Source of the DNA: Variovorax paradoxus
GTDB lineage: Bacteria > Pseudomonadota > Gammaproteobacteria > Burkholderiales > Burkholderiaceae_C
Length of the DNA: 64,000 nucleotides
Direction of reading: 5' to 3'
NCBI RefSeq assembly: GCF_022009635.1
Contig: NZ_CP091716.1
Location: 3,487,001 to 3,551,000 of the forward strand
Part shown: piece by piece, positions 28,347 to 38,232 of the stretch
Position numbering within the stretch: the first letter of the stretch is position 1
Layout: the number at the start of each line of letters is the position of its first letter
Translations under genes and position numbers: made by a program
Notes under the pieces: generated by a model
The model's input: only the letters and a program-made list of their open reading frames with translations
What the model was told of the DNA's origin: nothing
Database searches by the model: none

Positions 28347-29153
28347 TTACTTGATGATCATCCCCTTGAGCGCCGGGTCCGGCGGCGGGGGCTTGAGCTT
28401 CATCTGCCGCATCGTCTTGACCAGCAGTTGCGCGACCATCACGTTGCGGTGCCGCTTGCTGTTGGCAGGTATCACGTGCCAGGGCGCGTGCTCGGTCGAG
28501 GTGGCGGCCAGCGCGCTCTGGTAGGCCTGCTGGTAGGCGTTCCACTTGGTGCGCACCCGCAGGTCGTCCATGCTGAACTTCCATTGCTTGCCCGGCGTGT
28601 CGATGCGCGCCTGCAGGCGCTCGCGCTGCTCGTCCTTGTCGATGTGCAGCATGCACTTGATGACGACCGTGCCTGTTTCGGTCAGCAGCCGTTCGAAGTC
28701 GTTGATCTGCGCGTAGCGGCGCTTGGCTTCGGCCTTGTCGATCCAGCCTTCGACCACCGGTACCAGCACGTCTTCGTAGTGGCTGCGGTTCCACACCATG
28801 ATCTCGCCAGTGCGCGGCACCGCGGCGTGGCAGCGCCAGAGGTAGTCGTGCGCGCGCTCTTCGTCGTTGGGCGCCTTGAAGGCCGTCACGCGCACGCCCA
28901 GCGGCGAGGTCCGCGAGAACACCCAGCGCACGGTGCCGTCCTTGCCGCTGGTGTCCATGCCCTGCAGCACCAGCAGCAGCTTGCGGCGGCCCTCGGCGTG
29001 CAGCAGGTCCTGCAGCTCGTCGAGCTCGACGGCGAGCGCGTCGACTTCGGCGCGCTGCGAGGCTTCGTCACCTTCGCAGAAGGGCGTGTCGTCGGGGTCG
29101 ATGTGCGAGAGCTTGAACTTGTCGCCTACGCGGTATTTCTTGAAGCTGGCCAT
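28347..29153 (-). CDS. ppk2: Polyphosphate kinase 2 family protein
   Basis: A 268-residue PPK2 enzyme, which transfers phosphate between polyphosphate and nucleoside mono- or diphosphates. The Walker A motif is GMDTSGKDG (65-73); the following ARxR-like loop SRTSPLGVRV and the Walker B-like WNRSHYEDVL are present. It is a single-domain member; sequence alone does not fix the AMP or ADP preference. It stands downstream of the S4 RNA-binding gene. Confidence 0.92.
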   Translation of the reverse strand: MASFKKYRVGDKFKLSHIDPDDTPFCEGDEASQRAEVDALAVELDELQDLLHAEGRRKLLLVLQGMDTSGKDGTVRWVFSRTSPLGVRVTAFKAPNDEERAHDYLWRCHAAVPRTGEIMVWNRSHYEDVLVPVVEGWIDKAEAKRRYAQINDFERLLTETGTVVIKCMLHIDKDEQRERLQARIDTPGKQWKFSMDDLRVRTKWNAYQQAYQSALAATSTEHAPWHVIPANSKRHRNVMVAQLLVKTMRQMKLKPPPPDPALKGMIIK

Positions 29154-29195
29154 GCAACGGGTTCCTCGAAGAAAGAAAGCCCACAGCGTAAGCGA

Positions 29196-29630
29196 TCAGC
29201 GTTCGGTGTCGTCCGCGTCGAGCGACGCGCTCCAGCGGCTGTCCCATTCGGCGTGCCGCGCCGCGCCGTCGAGCTCGCGCCGGTCGCGCTTGGTGGGGCG
29301 GCCCTGTTCGATGGCCAGGGCCGGCTCGCTGCCCATGCGGCGCAGTTCGCGGAAGGCGGCCTGGGCGGCAATGCTCTCGGGCGTTTCTTCATAGAGCTGC
29401 TGCGCCACCGGCGCCGGTCCGCGCTGGCCGCTGAGGCCGCGCACCGTCACCGTTCGGGTCAGCGCGCCCAGCCGCATGGCGACGGTGTCGCCGGCCTTGA
29501 TTTCGCGCGAGGCCTTGGCGACGTCGCCGTTCACCTGCACGCGGTTCTTGCCGATTTCCTCCGCGGCCAGCGAGCGCGTCTTGAAGAAGCGGGCGGCCCA
29601 GAGCCATTTGTCGATGCGCAGACGTTCCAT
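29196..29630 (-). CDS. hslR: S4-domain RNA-binding protein, Hsp15-like
   Basis: A 144-residue protein with an N-terminal S4 domain (RLRIDKWLWAARFFKTRSLA, then VQVNGDVAKASREIKAGD) and a charged C-terminal tail rich in Arg, as in Hsp15. Hsp15 binds 50S subunits carrying a stalled nascent chain and aids recycling after heat stress. It is 18 bp downstream of the tctE stop, so read-through from tctDE is possible. Confidence 0.88.
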   Translation of the reverse strand: MERLRIDKWLWAARFFKTRSLAAEEIGKNRVQVNGDVAKASREIKAGDTVAMRLGALTRTVTVRGLSGQRGPAPVAQQLYEETPESIAAQAAFRELRRMGSEPALAIEQGRPTKRDRRELDGAARHAEWDSRWSASLDADDTER

Positions 29631-29648
29631 GGATTTCAGGAGTGAATA

Positions 29649-31079
29649 TCAGGAATTGTGCCGCCACAGCGGCAGATGCACGACCGCGTCGAGCCCGACC
29701 ACGCGTGCGGCGCTGTCCGACGTGGCGGGCGCGACACGGTTGTCCAGCGCGATGCGCCCGTCCAGCGCCAGCACGATCTCGCGGCAGATCGCCAGCCCCA
29801 GCCCCGAGCCGCTCGAAGCGCTGCCCGCCGAGAACGGCGCGAACAGCCGCTGGCGCAGCTCCGGCGCGATGCCCGGGCCGTCGTCGCGCACCATGAGCAC
29901 AGCCTCGTCGCCCTCGCCGCGCACCGACACCGACAGCGCCGCGCCCGTCGGGCTCAGCTTGATCGCGTTGTGCAGCAGGTTGCGCGTGAGCTCCTGCAGC
30001 ATCCACTGGTGGGCCCGCACAACCACCGGCGCGTCGATGGCCAGCTCGAAGTCCAGCGCCTTGTCGGCCACCAGCGGCGACAGGTCGAGCGCGATCTGTC
30101 GCACGATGGCGCCCAGGTCGAGCGCCACCGATTCCGGCTGCTGGCGCAACTGCTCGACCTTGGCGAGCGACAGCATCTGGTTGGCCAGCGTGGTCGCGCG
30201 CTCCACCGTCTGGCTGATTTCGCCGAGGGCCTGCTCCGGCGCCACGTCGCCGCGCCGCGCCGACTGCACCTGCGCCTTGAGCACCGCGAGCGGCGTGCGC
30301 AGCTGGTGCGCGCTATCGCGCACGAAGCGCTTCTGGTGGTCCAGCAGCCGCTGCAGCCGACCCATGACCTCGGTGGTGGCGTCGATCAGCGGGCGCAGCT
30401 CGCGCGGTGCGTCGGGCGCGTCGATGGGCGAGAGGTCGTCGGCCGCGCGTTTCTCGATGGCTTCGCCCAGCTCGCGCACCGGCCGCGTGGCGCGCTGCAC
30501 CACGAACAGCGTGGCGAGCGCGATCACGCCCATCAAGAGGAACTGCCGCCACAGCGTGTCGACCAGCAGCTTGCGCGCCAGCGTCTCGCGGATCTCGAGC
30601 GTCTCGGCCACCTGCACCACCGCCATGCCGCGGCCGCGCGCACTGGCCACCGGCTGCAGCAGCACCGCCACGCGCACCGGCTGGTTGCGGAACTGGGCGT
30701 CGTAGAAATCGACCAGCGCCGCGTACGCGCTGCGGTCGGGGATGCGCCCGCGCCAGAACGGCAGTTCTGCAAAGCCCGAGATCATTTCGCCGTCGAGCGC
30801 CGACACCCGGTAGAAGAGCCGGCTGCGGTTGTCGGCCTCGAAGGCCTCGAGCGCGGAGTAGGGCACGATCGCGCGCAGTTGCGCCATCTCGTCGTAGCCC
30901 TCCACGTCGAGCTGCTCACCGATGGTCTTGGCGGAGGCCAGCAGCGTGCGGTCGTAGGCGGTGGTGGCGGCGGCCAGGCTCTGGCGGTACAGGCTCACGC
31001 TGTTGATCACGATGAAAACGGCAATCGGCGCGAGGATGCCGAGCAGCAGCCGCGCGCGAAGCGAGGAGATATGCCTCAT
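29649..31079 (-). CDS. tctE: TctE-type sensor histidine kinase
   Basis: A 476-residue kinase: a TM helix at 11-28, a periplasmic sensing domain of about 150 residues, a second TM helix at about 180-195, HAMP, a HisKA box with phospho-His258 (DSAHQLRTPL), and an ATPase domain with NLLHNAIK, DDGPGI and GSGLGLAI. It overlaps the response regulator gene by four bases (ATGA). Divergence from tctCBA identifies it as the sensor for tricarboxylates or related acids. Confidence 0.92.
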   Translation of the reverse strand: MRHISSLRARLLLGILAPIAVFIVINSVSLYRQSLAAATTAYDRTLLASAKTIGEQLDVEGYDEMAQLRAIVPYSALEAFEADNRSRLFYRVSALDGEMISGFAELPFWRGRIPDRSAYAALVDFYDAQFRNQPVRVAVLLQPVASARGRGMAVVQVAETLEIRETLARKLLVDTLWRQFLLMGVIALATLFVVQRATRPVRELGEAIEKRAADDLSPIDAPDAPRELRPLIDATTEVMGRLQRLLDHQKRFVRDSAHQLRTPLAVLKAQVQSARRGDVAPEQALGEISQTVERATTLANQMLSLAKVEQLRQQPESVALDLGAIVRQIALDLSPLVADKALDFELAIDAPVVVRAHQWMLQELTRNLLHNAIKLSPTGAALSVSVRGEGDEAVLMVRDDGPGIAPELRQRLFAPFSAGSASSGSGLGLAICREIVLALDGRIALDNRVAPATSDSAARVVGLDAVVHLPLWRHNS

Positions 31080-31756
31080 GCTTCCGGTCGCAAGAGATAG
31101 CCCAGCCCGCGCATCGTCATGAGCACGGCGCCGGTGCCCACCAGCTTCTTGCGCAGCCGGTAGACCACCACCTCGATGGCTTCGTACTGCACCTCGGTCT
31201 CGCCCGGGAACACCAGCTCGAACAGTCGCTCCTTGGTCACCGCGTGGCCCGGCTTCATCATCAGCGCCTTCAGGAGCGCCAGTTCGCGCGGCGTGAGCTC
31301 GAGCAGCTCGGCCCGGTTGTAGATGGCGCCGTTGGCGGGCTCGAAGCGCAGCCCGCCGATCTGCTGCGGGTTCAGCCCCATGTCGGTCATCACGCCGTGG
31401 CTGCGGCGGCGCAGCGCACGGATGCGCGCTTCCAGTTCGTCGAGGTCGAAGGGCTTGGGCAGGTAGTCGTCCGCGCCGGCGTTCAGGCCCATGATGCGGT
31501 CGCCGACGGTGCCGCGCGCCGTCAGCAGCAGCACCGGCGTGCGCAGCCCTTCGGCCCGGGCCTGGGCCAGCACCTGCAGGCCGTCGAGGTTGGGCAGGCT
31601 CAGGTCGAGCGCCACCACGTCGGGCTCCAGCGCACGCCACATGGTGACGGCTTCGGCGCCGTCGCCGCACACGCGCACGTCGATCCGCTGGCGGCCAAGG
31701 GTGCGCTGCAGGGTGATTTGCATCGAGGGGTCGTCTTCGACCAGCAGCAGCTTCAT
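31076..31756 (-). CDS. tctD: TctD-type OmpR-family response regulator
   Basis: A 226-residue regulator: a receiver domain with the phospho-Asp51 (VALDLSLPNLDG), the switch Thr in LLLTARG and Lys in LPKPFDL, then a winged-helix DNA-binding domain (LTPRELALLKALM, YRLRKKL). The ATG at MKLLLVEDD is the conserved start; the frame upstream has no typical residues. It is divergent from tctC with 131 bp between, which should hold its binding site. Confidence 0.93.
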   Translation of the reverse strand: MKLLLVEDDPSMQITLQRTLGRQRIDVRVCGDGAEAVTMWRALEPDVVALDLSLPNLDGLQVLAQARAEGLRTPVLLLTARGTVGDRIMGLNAGADDYLPKPFDLDELEARIRALRRRSHGVMTDMGLNPQQIGGLRFEPANGAIYNRAELLELTPRELALLKALMMKPGHAVTKERLFELVFPGETEVQYEAIEVVVYRLRKKLVGTGAVLMTMRGLGYLLRPEA

Positions 31757-31838
31757 ACGGTCACGGGTGGGGGAGGCTTCGGTGTTTTCCCCAGTTTGTC
31801 GGACAGCCAACTGACAGCGGGGCGGCGCATGATACTCA

Positions 31839-31874
31839 GCTTCAAGTCAGGTTCCTTTCAAGTTACTTTCAGCA
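31839..31874 (+). promoter_or_regulatory. Direct repeats upstream of tctC, possible TctD site
   Basis: CTTCAAGT, TTTCAAGT and TTTCAGC occur in tandem, 16 and 11 bases apart, just upstream of the tctC ribosome site. Response regulators of the OmpR family bind direct repeats. The position is very close to the start codon, so the role is uncertain. Confidence 0.3.
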
Positions 31875-31887
31875 TCAGGAGACAACA

Positions 31888-32847
31888 ATGCGTCGCGACA
31901 CCTTTCTGAAGTCATTGGCCGCGCTGGCCGCCGCCGGGGCCCTGCCACTGTCCGCCCGGGCCGCCGCCAACGTCAAGATGATGATCCCGGCCAACCCCGG
32001 CGGCGGCTGGGACACCACCGGCCGCGCCCTGGGCAAGGCTCTGACCGACGCCAAGGTGGCCGACACGGTCACCTACGACAACAAGGGCGGCGCCGCCGGC
32101 GCGCTGGGCCTGGCCCAGTTCGTGAACGGCTCCAAGGGCGATGCCAACGCGCTGATGGTCATGGGCTCGGTCATGCTGGGCGGCATCATCACCGGCAAGC
32201 CGCCGGTCAACCTGTCGCAGGCCACGCCCATCGCGCGCCTGACCACCGAATACAACGTGTTCGTGCTGCCGTCGAACTCGCCGTTCAAGACCATGAAGGA
32301 CGTGATCGAGCAGCTCAAGAAAGACCCGGGCAGCGTCAAGTGGGGCGGCGGTTCGCGCGGCTCCACCGAGCACATCGCAGCGGCCATGATCGCGCAGAAG
32401 GTTGGCGCCGATCCCTCGAAGATCAACTACGTGGCCTTCCGCGGAGGCGGCGAGGCCACCGCCGCGGTGCTGGGCGGCAACGTCACCATCGGCGGCAGCG
32501 GCTACAGCGAGTTCGCCGAATACATCGCCGCCGGCAAGATGAAGGCCATTGCCGTCACCTCGGGCCAGCGCCTGCCGGGCATCGACGTGCCCACGCTGAA
32601 GGAACAAGGCATCGACGTGGAAATCGGCAACTGGCGCGGCGTGTACGGCGCGCCCGGCATCTCCGCCGAGCAGCGCAAGGCGCTGACCGACATGGTGCTG
32701 GCCGCCATGAAGAGCGCGTCGTGGGCCGAGTCGCTCAAGAAGAACGACTGGACGCCCGCCGTGCTGTCTGGCGAGCCTTTCACCAAGTTCGTCGACGACG
32801 ACTTCGCCAGCCTGCGCGCCATCATGACCAAGTCCGGCATGGTCTGA
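31888..32847 (+). CDS. tctC: Tricarboxylate transporter substrate-binding protein (Bug family)
   Basis: A 319-residue periplasmic binding protein of the Bug/TctC family with a signal peptide carrying RR near its start (MRRDTFLKSLAALAAAGALP). The first strand and loop IPANPGGGWDTTGR, then GGAAGALGL, form the carboxylate-binding pocket. AGGAG stands eight bases ahead of the ATG. With tctBA it forms a tripartite secondary transporter driven by ion gradients; the substrate may be citrate, another tricarboxylate or an aromatic acid. Confidence 0.93.
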   Translation: MRRDTFLKSLAALAAAGALPLSARAAANVKMMIPANPGGGWDTTGRALGKALTDAKVADTVTYDNKGGAAGALGLAQFVNGSKGDANALMVMGSVMLGGIITGKPPVNLSQATPIARLTTEYNVFVLPSNSPFKTMKDVIEQLKKDPGSVKWGGGSRGSTEHIAAAMIAQKVGADPSKINYVAFRGGGEATAAVLGGNVTIGGSGYSEFAEYIAAGKMKAIAVTSGQRLPGIDVPTLKEQGIDVEIGNWRGVYGAPGISAEQRKALTDMVLAAMKSASWAESLKKNDWTPAVLSGEPFTKFVDDDFASLRAIMTKSGMV

Positions 32848-32945
32848 CCCCGGCGCGCACCTCTGGCCCGCCCCACGGCGCGCTGTCCTCGAAAGAGTCG
32901 ACAGCGTGCCGTTTTCAAATCCAGCTCCACATCCCGGGAGAAAAA

Positions 32946-33482
32946 ATGACAACTCCAGACTCCTCGGCCCCGCCGCAGCCCGCGGCCACGTGGCCGCAAA
33001 CCCTGGTCGGCGCCGGCGTGCTGCTGACCGGCCTTGCGCTGGCGTTCGGCGCCATCGGCATTTCTTCCGAAGCCGGCTACGGCGGCGTCGGCCCCAACTT
33101 CCTGCCCTGGCTGGTGTCGGTGGTGCTGGTGCTGTGCGGCGGCTGGATCGTGTGGGAGGCGCGCACCGGCGGCTTCCGCGAACTCGACGCGCCCTCGGGC
33201 GCCGACCATGCCTACTGGCCCGGCTTCGTCTGGGTGTCGGCGGGGCTGCTGCTCAACGCCGCGCTCATCACCACGCTGGGCTTCATCCTGAGCTGCACGC
33301 TGTGCTACGTGCTGGCCGTGCAGGGCCTGCGCCGCGCGAGCGGGCAGGGCGGCGTGAATTCGCCGCGCACCTGGCTGACCGACTTCATCGCGGGGCTGTG
33401 CATCTCGGCGCCGGTGTTCTGGACCTTCACTCAATTCCTGGCCATCAACCTGCCCGGCCTCACTTCGACTGGCTGGCTCTGA
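32946..33482 (+). CDS. tctB: Tricarboxylate transporter small membrane subunit
   Basis: A 178-residue protein with four hydrophobic helices, the size and pattern of TctB. GGGAG precedes the chosen ATG by five bases. The TctB stop TGA is one base away from the tctA start, so the two are translated together. The frame extending upstream of this ATG lies within tctC and is a shadow. Confidence 0.9.
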   Translation: MTTPDSSAPPQPAATWPQTLVGAGVLLTGLALAFGAIGISSEAGYGGVGPNFLPWLVSVVLVLCGGWIVWEARTGGFRELDAPSGADHAYWPGFVWVSAGLLLNAALITTLGFILSCTLCYVLAVQGLRRASGQGGVNSPRTWLTDFIAGLCISAPVFWTFTQFLAINLPGLTSTGWL

Positions 33483-33483
33483 C

Positions 33484-35007
33484 ATGGACATCTTCAACGC
33501 ACTCATGGCGGGCTTCGCCGCGGCGATCACCCCCGTCAATCTGCTCTGGTGCCTGGTCGGCTGCGCCCTGGGCACGGCCGTGGGCGTGCTGCCCGGCATC
33601 GGCCCGGCGGTGGCTGTGGCCATGCTGCTGCCCATCACCGGCAAGGTCGACGTCACGGCCTCGATGATCTTCTTCTCGGGCATCTACTACGGCGCCATGT
33701 ACGGCGGCTCGACCACTTCCATCCTGCTCAACACCCCCGGCGAAACCGCCAGCATGGTGACCGCGATGGAGGGCAACAAGATGGCCAAGAGCGGCAGGGC
33801 GGGCGCCGCGCTCGCCACCGCCGCCATCGGCTCCTTCGTGGCCGGCACCATCGCCACGGTGATCGTCACGCTGTTCGCGCCCTTCGTGGCCGAATTCGCG
33901 GTCAAGCTCGGCCCGCCCGAATACTTCATGCTGATGCTGCTGGCCTTCACCACGGTGAGCGCGGTGCTCGGCAAGAGCACGCTGCGCGGCATGACGGCGC
34001 TGTTCGTCGGCCTGGCCGCGGGCTGTATCGGCCTCGACCAGATCTCCGGCCAGGGCCGCTACACCGGCGGCGTGCCGGAGTTGCTCGACGGCATCGAGAT
34101 CGTGCTGGTGGCCGTGGGCCTGTTCGCGGTGGCCGAGGTGCTCTACGCCGTGCTGTACGAAGGCAAGGTGGTCGAAGGCCAGAACAAGCTGAGCCGCGTA
34201 CACATGAGCAAGCGCGACTGGAAGCGCTCGATTCCCGCGTGGCTGCGCGGCACCGCCATCGGCACGCCTTTCGGCTGCATTCCCGCCGGCGGCACCGAGA
34301 TCCCGACCTTCCTGAGCTACGCGGCCGAAAAGAAGCTGGCCAAGGACGCCGACGCCCGGGCCGAGTTCGGCACCAAGGGCGCCATCGAAGGCGTGGCCGG
34401 CCCCGAAGCCGCCAACAACGCCACGGTGACTGCCGCGCTGATCCCGCTGCTCACGCTGGGCATTCCCACGTCGAACACCACTGCCATCCTGCTGGGCGCG
34501 TTCCAGAACTACGGCATCCAGCCGGGCCCGCAGCTGTTCACCACCTCGGCCGCGCTGGTGTGGGCGCTGATCGCCTCGCTCTACATCGGCAACGTGATGC
34601 TGCTGGTGCTGAACCTGCCGATGGTCGGCCTGTGGGTCAAGCTGCTGAAGATTCCGAAGCCCCAGCTCTACGCCGGCATCCTGATCTTCGCGACGGTGGG
34701 TGCCTACGGCATGCGCCAGAGCGCGTTCGACCTGTTCCTGCTCTTTGGCATCGGCCTGCTGGGCGTGGTGATGCGGCGCTTCGACTTCCCGACCGCGCCG
34801 GTGGTGGTCGGCATGATCCTGGGCCCGCTCGCGGAAGCGCAGCTGCGCAACGCGATGTCGATGGGCGAGGGCAGCGCCATCGTGTTCCTGCAGCGCCCGA
34901 TGTCGCTCACGCTGATCGTGATCGTGGTGGCCGTGCTGGTGCTGCCGCGTCTTGCCAAGCGCATGAGCGAACGCAAGCTGGCGCGGTTGGCCCAGATGGA
35001 CGCGTAA
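33484..35007 (+). CDS. tctA: Tricarboxylate transporter large permease subunit
   Basis: A 507-residue membrane protein of about 12 helices with the two TctA signature repeats, [19 protein letters not shown] with YGGSTTSIL near the N-terminus and [15 protein letters not shown] in the second half. It forms the transport channel and works with TctB and the binding protein TctC. A strong terminator follows. Confidence 0.95.
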   Translation: MDIFNALMAGFAAAITPVNLLWCLVGCALGTAVGVLPGIGPAVAVAMLLPITGKVDVTASMIFFSGIYYGAMYGGSTTSILLNTPGETASMVTAMEGNKMAKSGRAGAALATAAIGSFVAGTIATVIVTLFAPFVAEFAVKLGPPEYFMLMLLAFTTVSAVLGKSTLRGMTALFVGLAAGCIGLDQISGQGRYTGGVPELLDGIEIVLVAVGLFAVAEVLYAVLYEGKVVEGQNKLSRVHMSKRDWKRSIPAWLRGTAIGTPFGCIPAGGTEIPTFLSYAAEKKLAKDADARAEFGTKGAIEGVAGPEAANNATVTAALIPLLTLGIPTSNTTAILLGAFQNYGIQPGPQLFTTSAALVWALIASLYIGNVMLLVLNLPMVGLWVKLLKIPKPQLYAGILIFATVGAYGMRQSAFDLFLLFGIGLLGVVMRRFDFPTAPVVVGMILGPLAEAQLRNAMSMGEGSAIVFLQRPMSLTLIVIVVAVLVLPRLAKRMSERKLARLAQMDA

Positions 35008-35048
35008 GGATCTTTGAAGCCTGCTTCGAGACGGGCCGCACAAATAAA

Positions 35049-35077
35049 GAAGCCGCGGCATTTGCCGCGGCTTCTTT
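35049..35077. terminator. Bidirectional terminator between tctA and the RND operon
   Basis: A perfect 11-bp stem (GAAGCCGCGGC / GCCGCGGCTTC) has a 4-base loop, a T-rich tail on the plus strand and an A-rich lead (CAAATAAA) that gives a T-rich tail on the minus strand. It ends both converging operons. Confidence 0.92.
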
Positions 35078-35095
35078 CATTTCCGCCAGGGTGTT

Positions 35096-38000
35096 TTACC
35101 GTCCTGCCGCGGGCGTCTCGACCAGGTCGTCGTCGATATGCGGGTCCGCCGGCTGTCCGCGCAGCTTGCGCACCGTGCGCCGGATCCAGTGCTCGATGTC
35201 GTCCACGTAGGTGAACACCGCCGGCACAACCAGCAGGCTCAGCACGGTCGAGGTGATCAGCCCGCCGATCACCGCCATCGCCATCGGCGAGCGGAAGCTC
35301 GAATCCGCCGAGCCGAAGCCGACCGCGATCGGCAGCATGCCGGCACCCATGGCGAGCGTGGTCATGATGATGGGCCGCGCGCGCTTGTGGCAGGCGTCGC
35401 GCAGCGCGTCCCAGCGGCTCATGCCGTGGTCGCGGCGCGCCACGATGGCGTATTCGACCAGCAGGATCGAGTTCTTGGTCGCGATGCCCATCAGCATGAT
35501 CAGGCCGATCAGCGAAGGCATCGACAGCGCCTTCTGCCCGATCAGCAGCCCCACGAAGGCCCCGCCCAGCGCCAGCGGCAGCGCGCACAGAATGGTCACC
35601 GGGTGCAGGAAGTCCTTGAACAGCAGCACCAGCACGATGTAGATGCACAGCACGCCCGTCAGCATCGCCAGGCCGAAGCTCGCGAACAGCTCCGTCATCA
35701 CCTCGGCGTCGCCCACCTCGGCAATGCGCACGCCGGGCGGCAGCTTCTGGATCGACGGCAGCTTCTGCACCGCGGCTTTCGCGTCGCCCAGGCCCACGCC
35801 CGACAGCTCGATCTCGAAGTTCACGTTGCGCGAGCGGTCGTAGCGGTCGATCACGGCCGGGCCGCCTTCCATGCTGAGCGAGGCCACCTGGTTCAGCATG
35901 ACCGGGCCGCGCGTGCCGGGCACCGAGAGGCGGCCGAGCAGGTCGATGTCTTGTCGCGCGGAGTCTTCCAGCTTCACCACGATCGGCACCTGGCGCTGCG
36001 CGAGGTTGAGCTTGGCGAGCGACTGGTCGTAATCGCCCAGCGTGGCCACGCGCAGGGTCTCGGCAATGGCGGAGCTGGTCACGCCCAGGTCGGCGGCGCG
36101 GGCGAAGTCGGGGCGCACCGCGATCTCGGGGCGCACCAGGCTCGCGGTGGAGGTGATGTTGCCCAGGCCGGGAATGGTGCGCAGGTCTTTCTCGACCGCG
36201 CTCGCGGCACTGGCCAGCGCCACCGGGTCTTCGCCGGTCAGCGCCAGGATGTATTTCTCGCCCGAGCCGCCCAGGCCCACCGTGCTGCGCACGCCGGGCA
36301 GCGTTTCGAGCGCGCTGCGGATCTGGTTCTCGATGACTTGCTTGCGCGGCCGGTCGCCGCGCGGATCGAGCTTGATGGTGAGCGTGGCCTTGCGCGTCTC
36401 GGGCGTGCCGAAGCTGGCGAACGGGTCGCCGCCCGCGCTGCCGCCGGCCACCGTGGTGTAGACGCTCTTGACGTGCGGTATCTGCATCACGCGGCGGCGG
36501 GTTTCTTCCGCAGCCGCCGTGGTCTGCGCGAGCGTGGAGCCCGGCGCGAGCGACAGGTACACCTGCGTCTGCGAGTTGTCGTCCGGCGGAATGAAGCCGG
36601 TCTTGAGCAGCGGGATCATCGCCAGCGAGCCGAAGAAGAAGAGGGTGGCCAGCACCATCGTCTTGAAGCGGTTGTGCGTGCTCCACTCCACCGCGCGCAT
36701 GTACCAGCGCAGCCAGCCCGGCTCCGTTTCGGCCGTGACCACGGGCTTGAGCATGTAGGCCGCCATCATCGGCGTGAGCACGCGCGCCACCACCAGCGAC
36801 GCGAACACCGCGAGCGCGGCGGTCCAGCCGAACTGCTTGAAGAACTTGCCGGCAATGCCGCTCATGAAAGCCGTGGGCAGGAACACCGCGATCAGCGTGA
36901 AGGTGGTGGCGATCACCGCCAGGCCGATTTCGTCGGCCGCCTCCATGGCCGCCTGGTAGGGCGTCTTGCCCATGCGCAGGTGGCGCACGATGTTCTCGAC
37001 CTCCACGATGGCGTCGTCCACCAATATGCCCACCACCAGCGACAGCGCCAGCAGCGAGATCACGTTGACCGAGAAGCCCAGCAGGTGCATGCCGATGAAT
37101 GCCGGGATCACCGACATCGGCAGCGCCACGGCCGACACGAAGGTGGCGCGCCAGTCGCGCAGGAAGAGCCACACCACCACCACCGCCAGGATGGCGCCCT
37201 CGTACAGCAGGTGCAGCGAGCCGTTGTATTCCTCTTCCACCGGGTCGACGAAGTTGAAGGCCTCGGTCAGTTCGATGTCGGGGCGCTGCGCGCGCATGTC
37301 GGCCAGCGCCTTCTGCACCGCGTGGCCCACTTCCACTTCGCTGGCGCCGCGGCTGCGAGCCACTTCGAAGCCCACCACCGGCTTGCCGTTGAGCAGCGCG
37401 GCCGCGCGCGGCTCGGCGATGGTGTCGCTTATGCGCGCCACCTGGTCGAGGCGGATGCGGCGGCCGTCGGTCAGCACGATCTGCATGTCGGCGAGCTGGT
37501 CGGCCGACTTCACGGTGGCCATGGTGCGCACCGGCTGCTCGCTGCCGCCGAGGTCGAAGCGGCCGCCCGCGCTCTCGGTCTGCACCTGGCGCAGCTGGCG
37601 TGAGATGTCGCCGGCCGAGGCGCCCAGCGCCTGCAGCTTGACCGGGTCGAGGTCCACGTGCACCTGGCGCGTGGCGCCGCCCACGCGGTTGACCGCGCCC
37701 ACGCCGGGCAGCGCCAGCAGCCGCTTGGTGACGTCGTTGTCCACGTACCAGCTCAGGGCCTCGTTGTCCATCTGCGACGACGCGATGGTGAAAGCCAGCA
37801 CCGGCTGGCCCGCCAGGTCGAGCTTGGTGACGACCGGGTCTCGCACGTCGGCTGGCAGGTCGGCGCGTACGCGCTGCACGGCGGAGCGCACGTCGTCCAC
37901 GGCTTCCTGCACCGGCTTTTCGAGGCGGAACTCGACGATCAGCGTGGCGGCGCCGTCCTGCACCTTGGTGGTGATGTGCTTGAGACCTTGCACCGTGGCG

Positions 38001-38212
38001 ATGGAGTTCTCGAGCTTGCGCGCGACGTCGGTTTCCAGCTGCGAAGGCGCGGCGCCGGGCAGCGAGGCCGAGACCGTCACGGTCGGCAGGTCGATGTCCG
38101 GAAAGTTCTGCACCTTCATCGCGTTGAACGACAGCAACCCACCGAAGGTGAGCAGCACGAACAGCATCACCGCCGGAATCGGGTTGCGTATGGACCAGGC
38201 GGAAACGTTCAT
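35096..38212 (-). CDS. RND efflux permease (HAE1/AcrB type)
   Basis: A 1038-residue inner-membrane proton-driven multidrug pump with 12 TM helices and two large periplasmic loops. The N-terminus SIRNPIPAVMLFVLLTFGG, the helix 4 motif LVVGILVDDAIVEVENI (proton-relay Asp pair) and the C-terminal GIATKNSILLVEYA are typical of the RND family. The start is the ATG of MNVSAWSIRN; the longer frame upstream runs antiparallel through the adaptor gene. It begins 20 bp after the adaptor stop. Confidence 0.95.
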   Translation of the reverse strand: MNVSAWSIRNPIPAVMLFVLLTFGGLLSFNAMKVQNFPDIDLPTVTVSASLPGAAPSQLETDVARKLENSIATVQGLKHITTKVQDGAATLIVEFRLEKPVQEAVDDVRSAVQRVRADLPADVRDPVVTKLDLAGQPVLAFTIASSQMDNEALSWYVDNDVTKRLLALPGVGAVNRVGGATRQVHVDLDPVKLQALGASAGDISRQLRQVQTESAGGRFDLGGSEQPVRTMATVKSADQLADMQIVLTDGRRIRLDQVARISDTIAEPRAAALLNGKPVVGFEVARSRGASEVEVGHAVQKALADMRAQRPDIELTEAFNFVDPVEEEYNGSLHLLYEGAILAVVVVWLFLRDWRATFVSAVALPMSVIPAFIGMHLLGFSVNVISLLALSLVVGILVDDAIVEVENIVRHLRMGKTPYQAAMEAADEIGLAVIATTFTLIAVFLPTAFMSGIAGKFFKQFGWTAALAVFASLVVARVLTPMMAAYMLKPVVTAETEPGWLRWYMRAVEWSTHNRFKTMVLATLFFFGSLAMIPLLKTGFIPPDDNSQTQVYLSLAPGSTLAQTTAAAEETRRRVMQIPHVKSVYTTVAGGSAGGDPFASFGTPETRKATLTIKLDPRGDRPRKQVIENQIRSALETLPGVRSTVGLGGSGEKYILALTGEDPVALASAASAVEKDLRTIPGLGNITSTASLVRPEIAVRPDFARAADLGVTSSAIAETLRVATLGDYDQSLAKLNLAQRQVPIVVKLEDSARQDIDLLGRLSVPGTRGPVMLNQVASLSMEGGPAVIDRYDRSRNVNFEIELSGVGLGDAKAAVQKLPSIQKLPPGVRIAEVGDAEVMTELFASFGLAMLTGVLCIYIVLVLLFKDFLHPVTILCALPLALGGAFVGLLIGQKALSMPSLIGLIMLMGIATKNSILLVEYAIVARRDHGMSRWDALRDACHKRARPIIMTTLAMGAGMLPIAVGFGSADSSFRSPMAMAVIGGLITSTVLSLLVVPAVFTYVDDIEHWIRRTVRKLRGQPADPHIDDDLVETPAAGR

Positions 38213-38232
38213 GGCGAGTCCTTTGTTTTTGC

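Noticed and set aside
32340..32945. Long upstream extension of tctB
   Set aside because: It is the +1 shadow of tctC; the ATG at 32946 has a GGGAG site and gives the normal TctB size.
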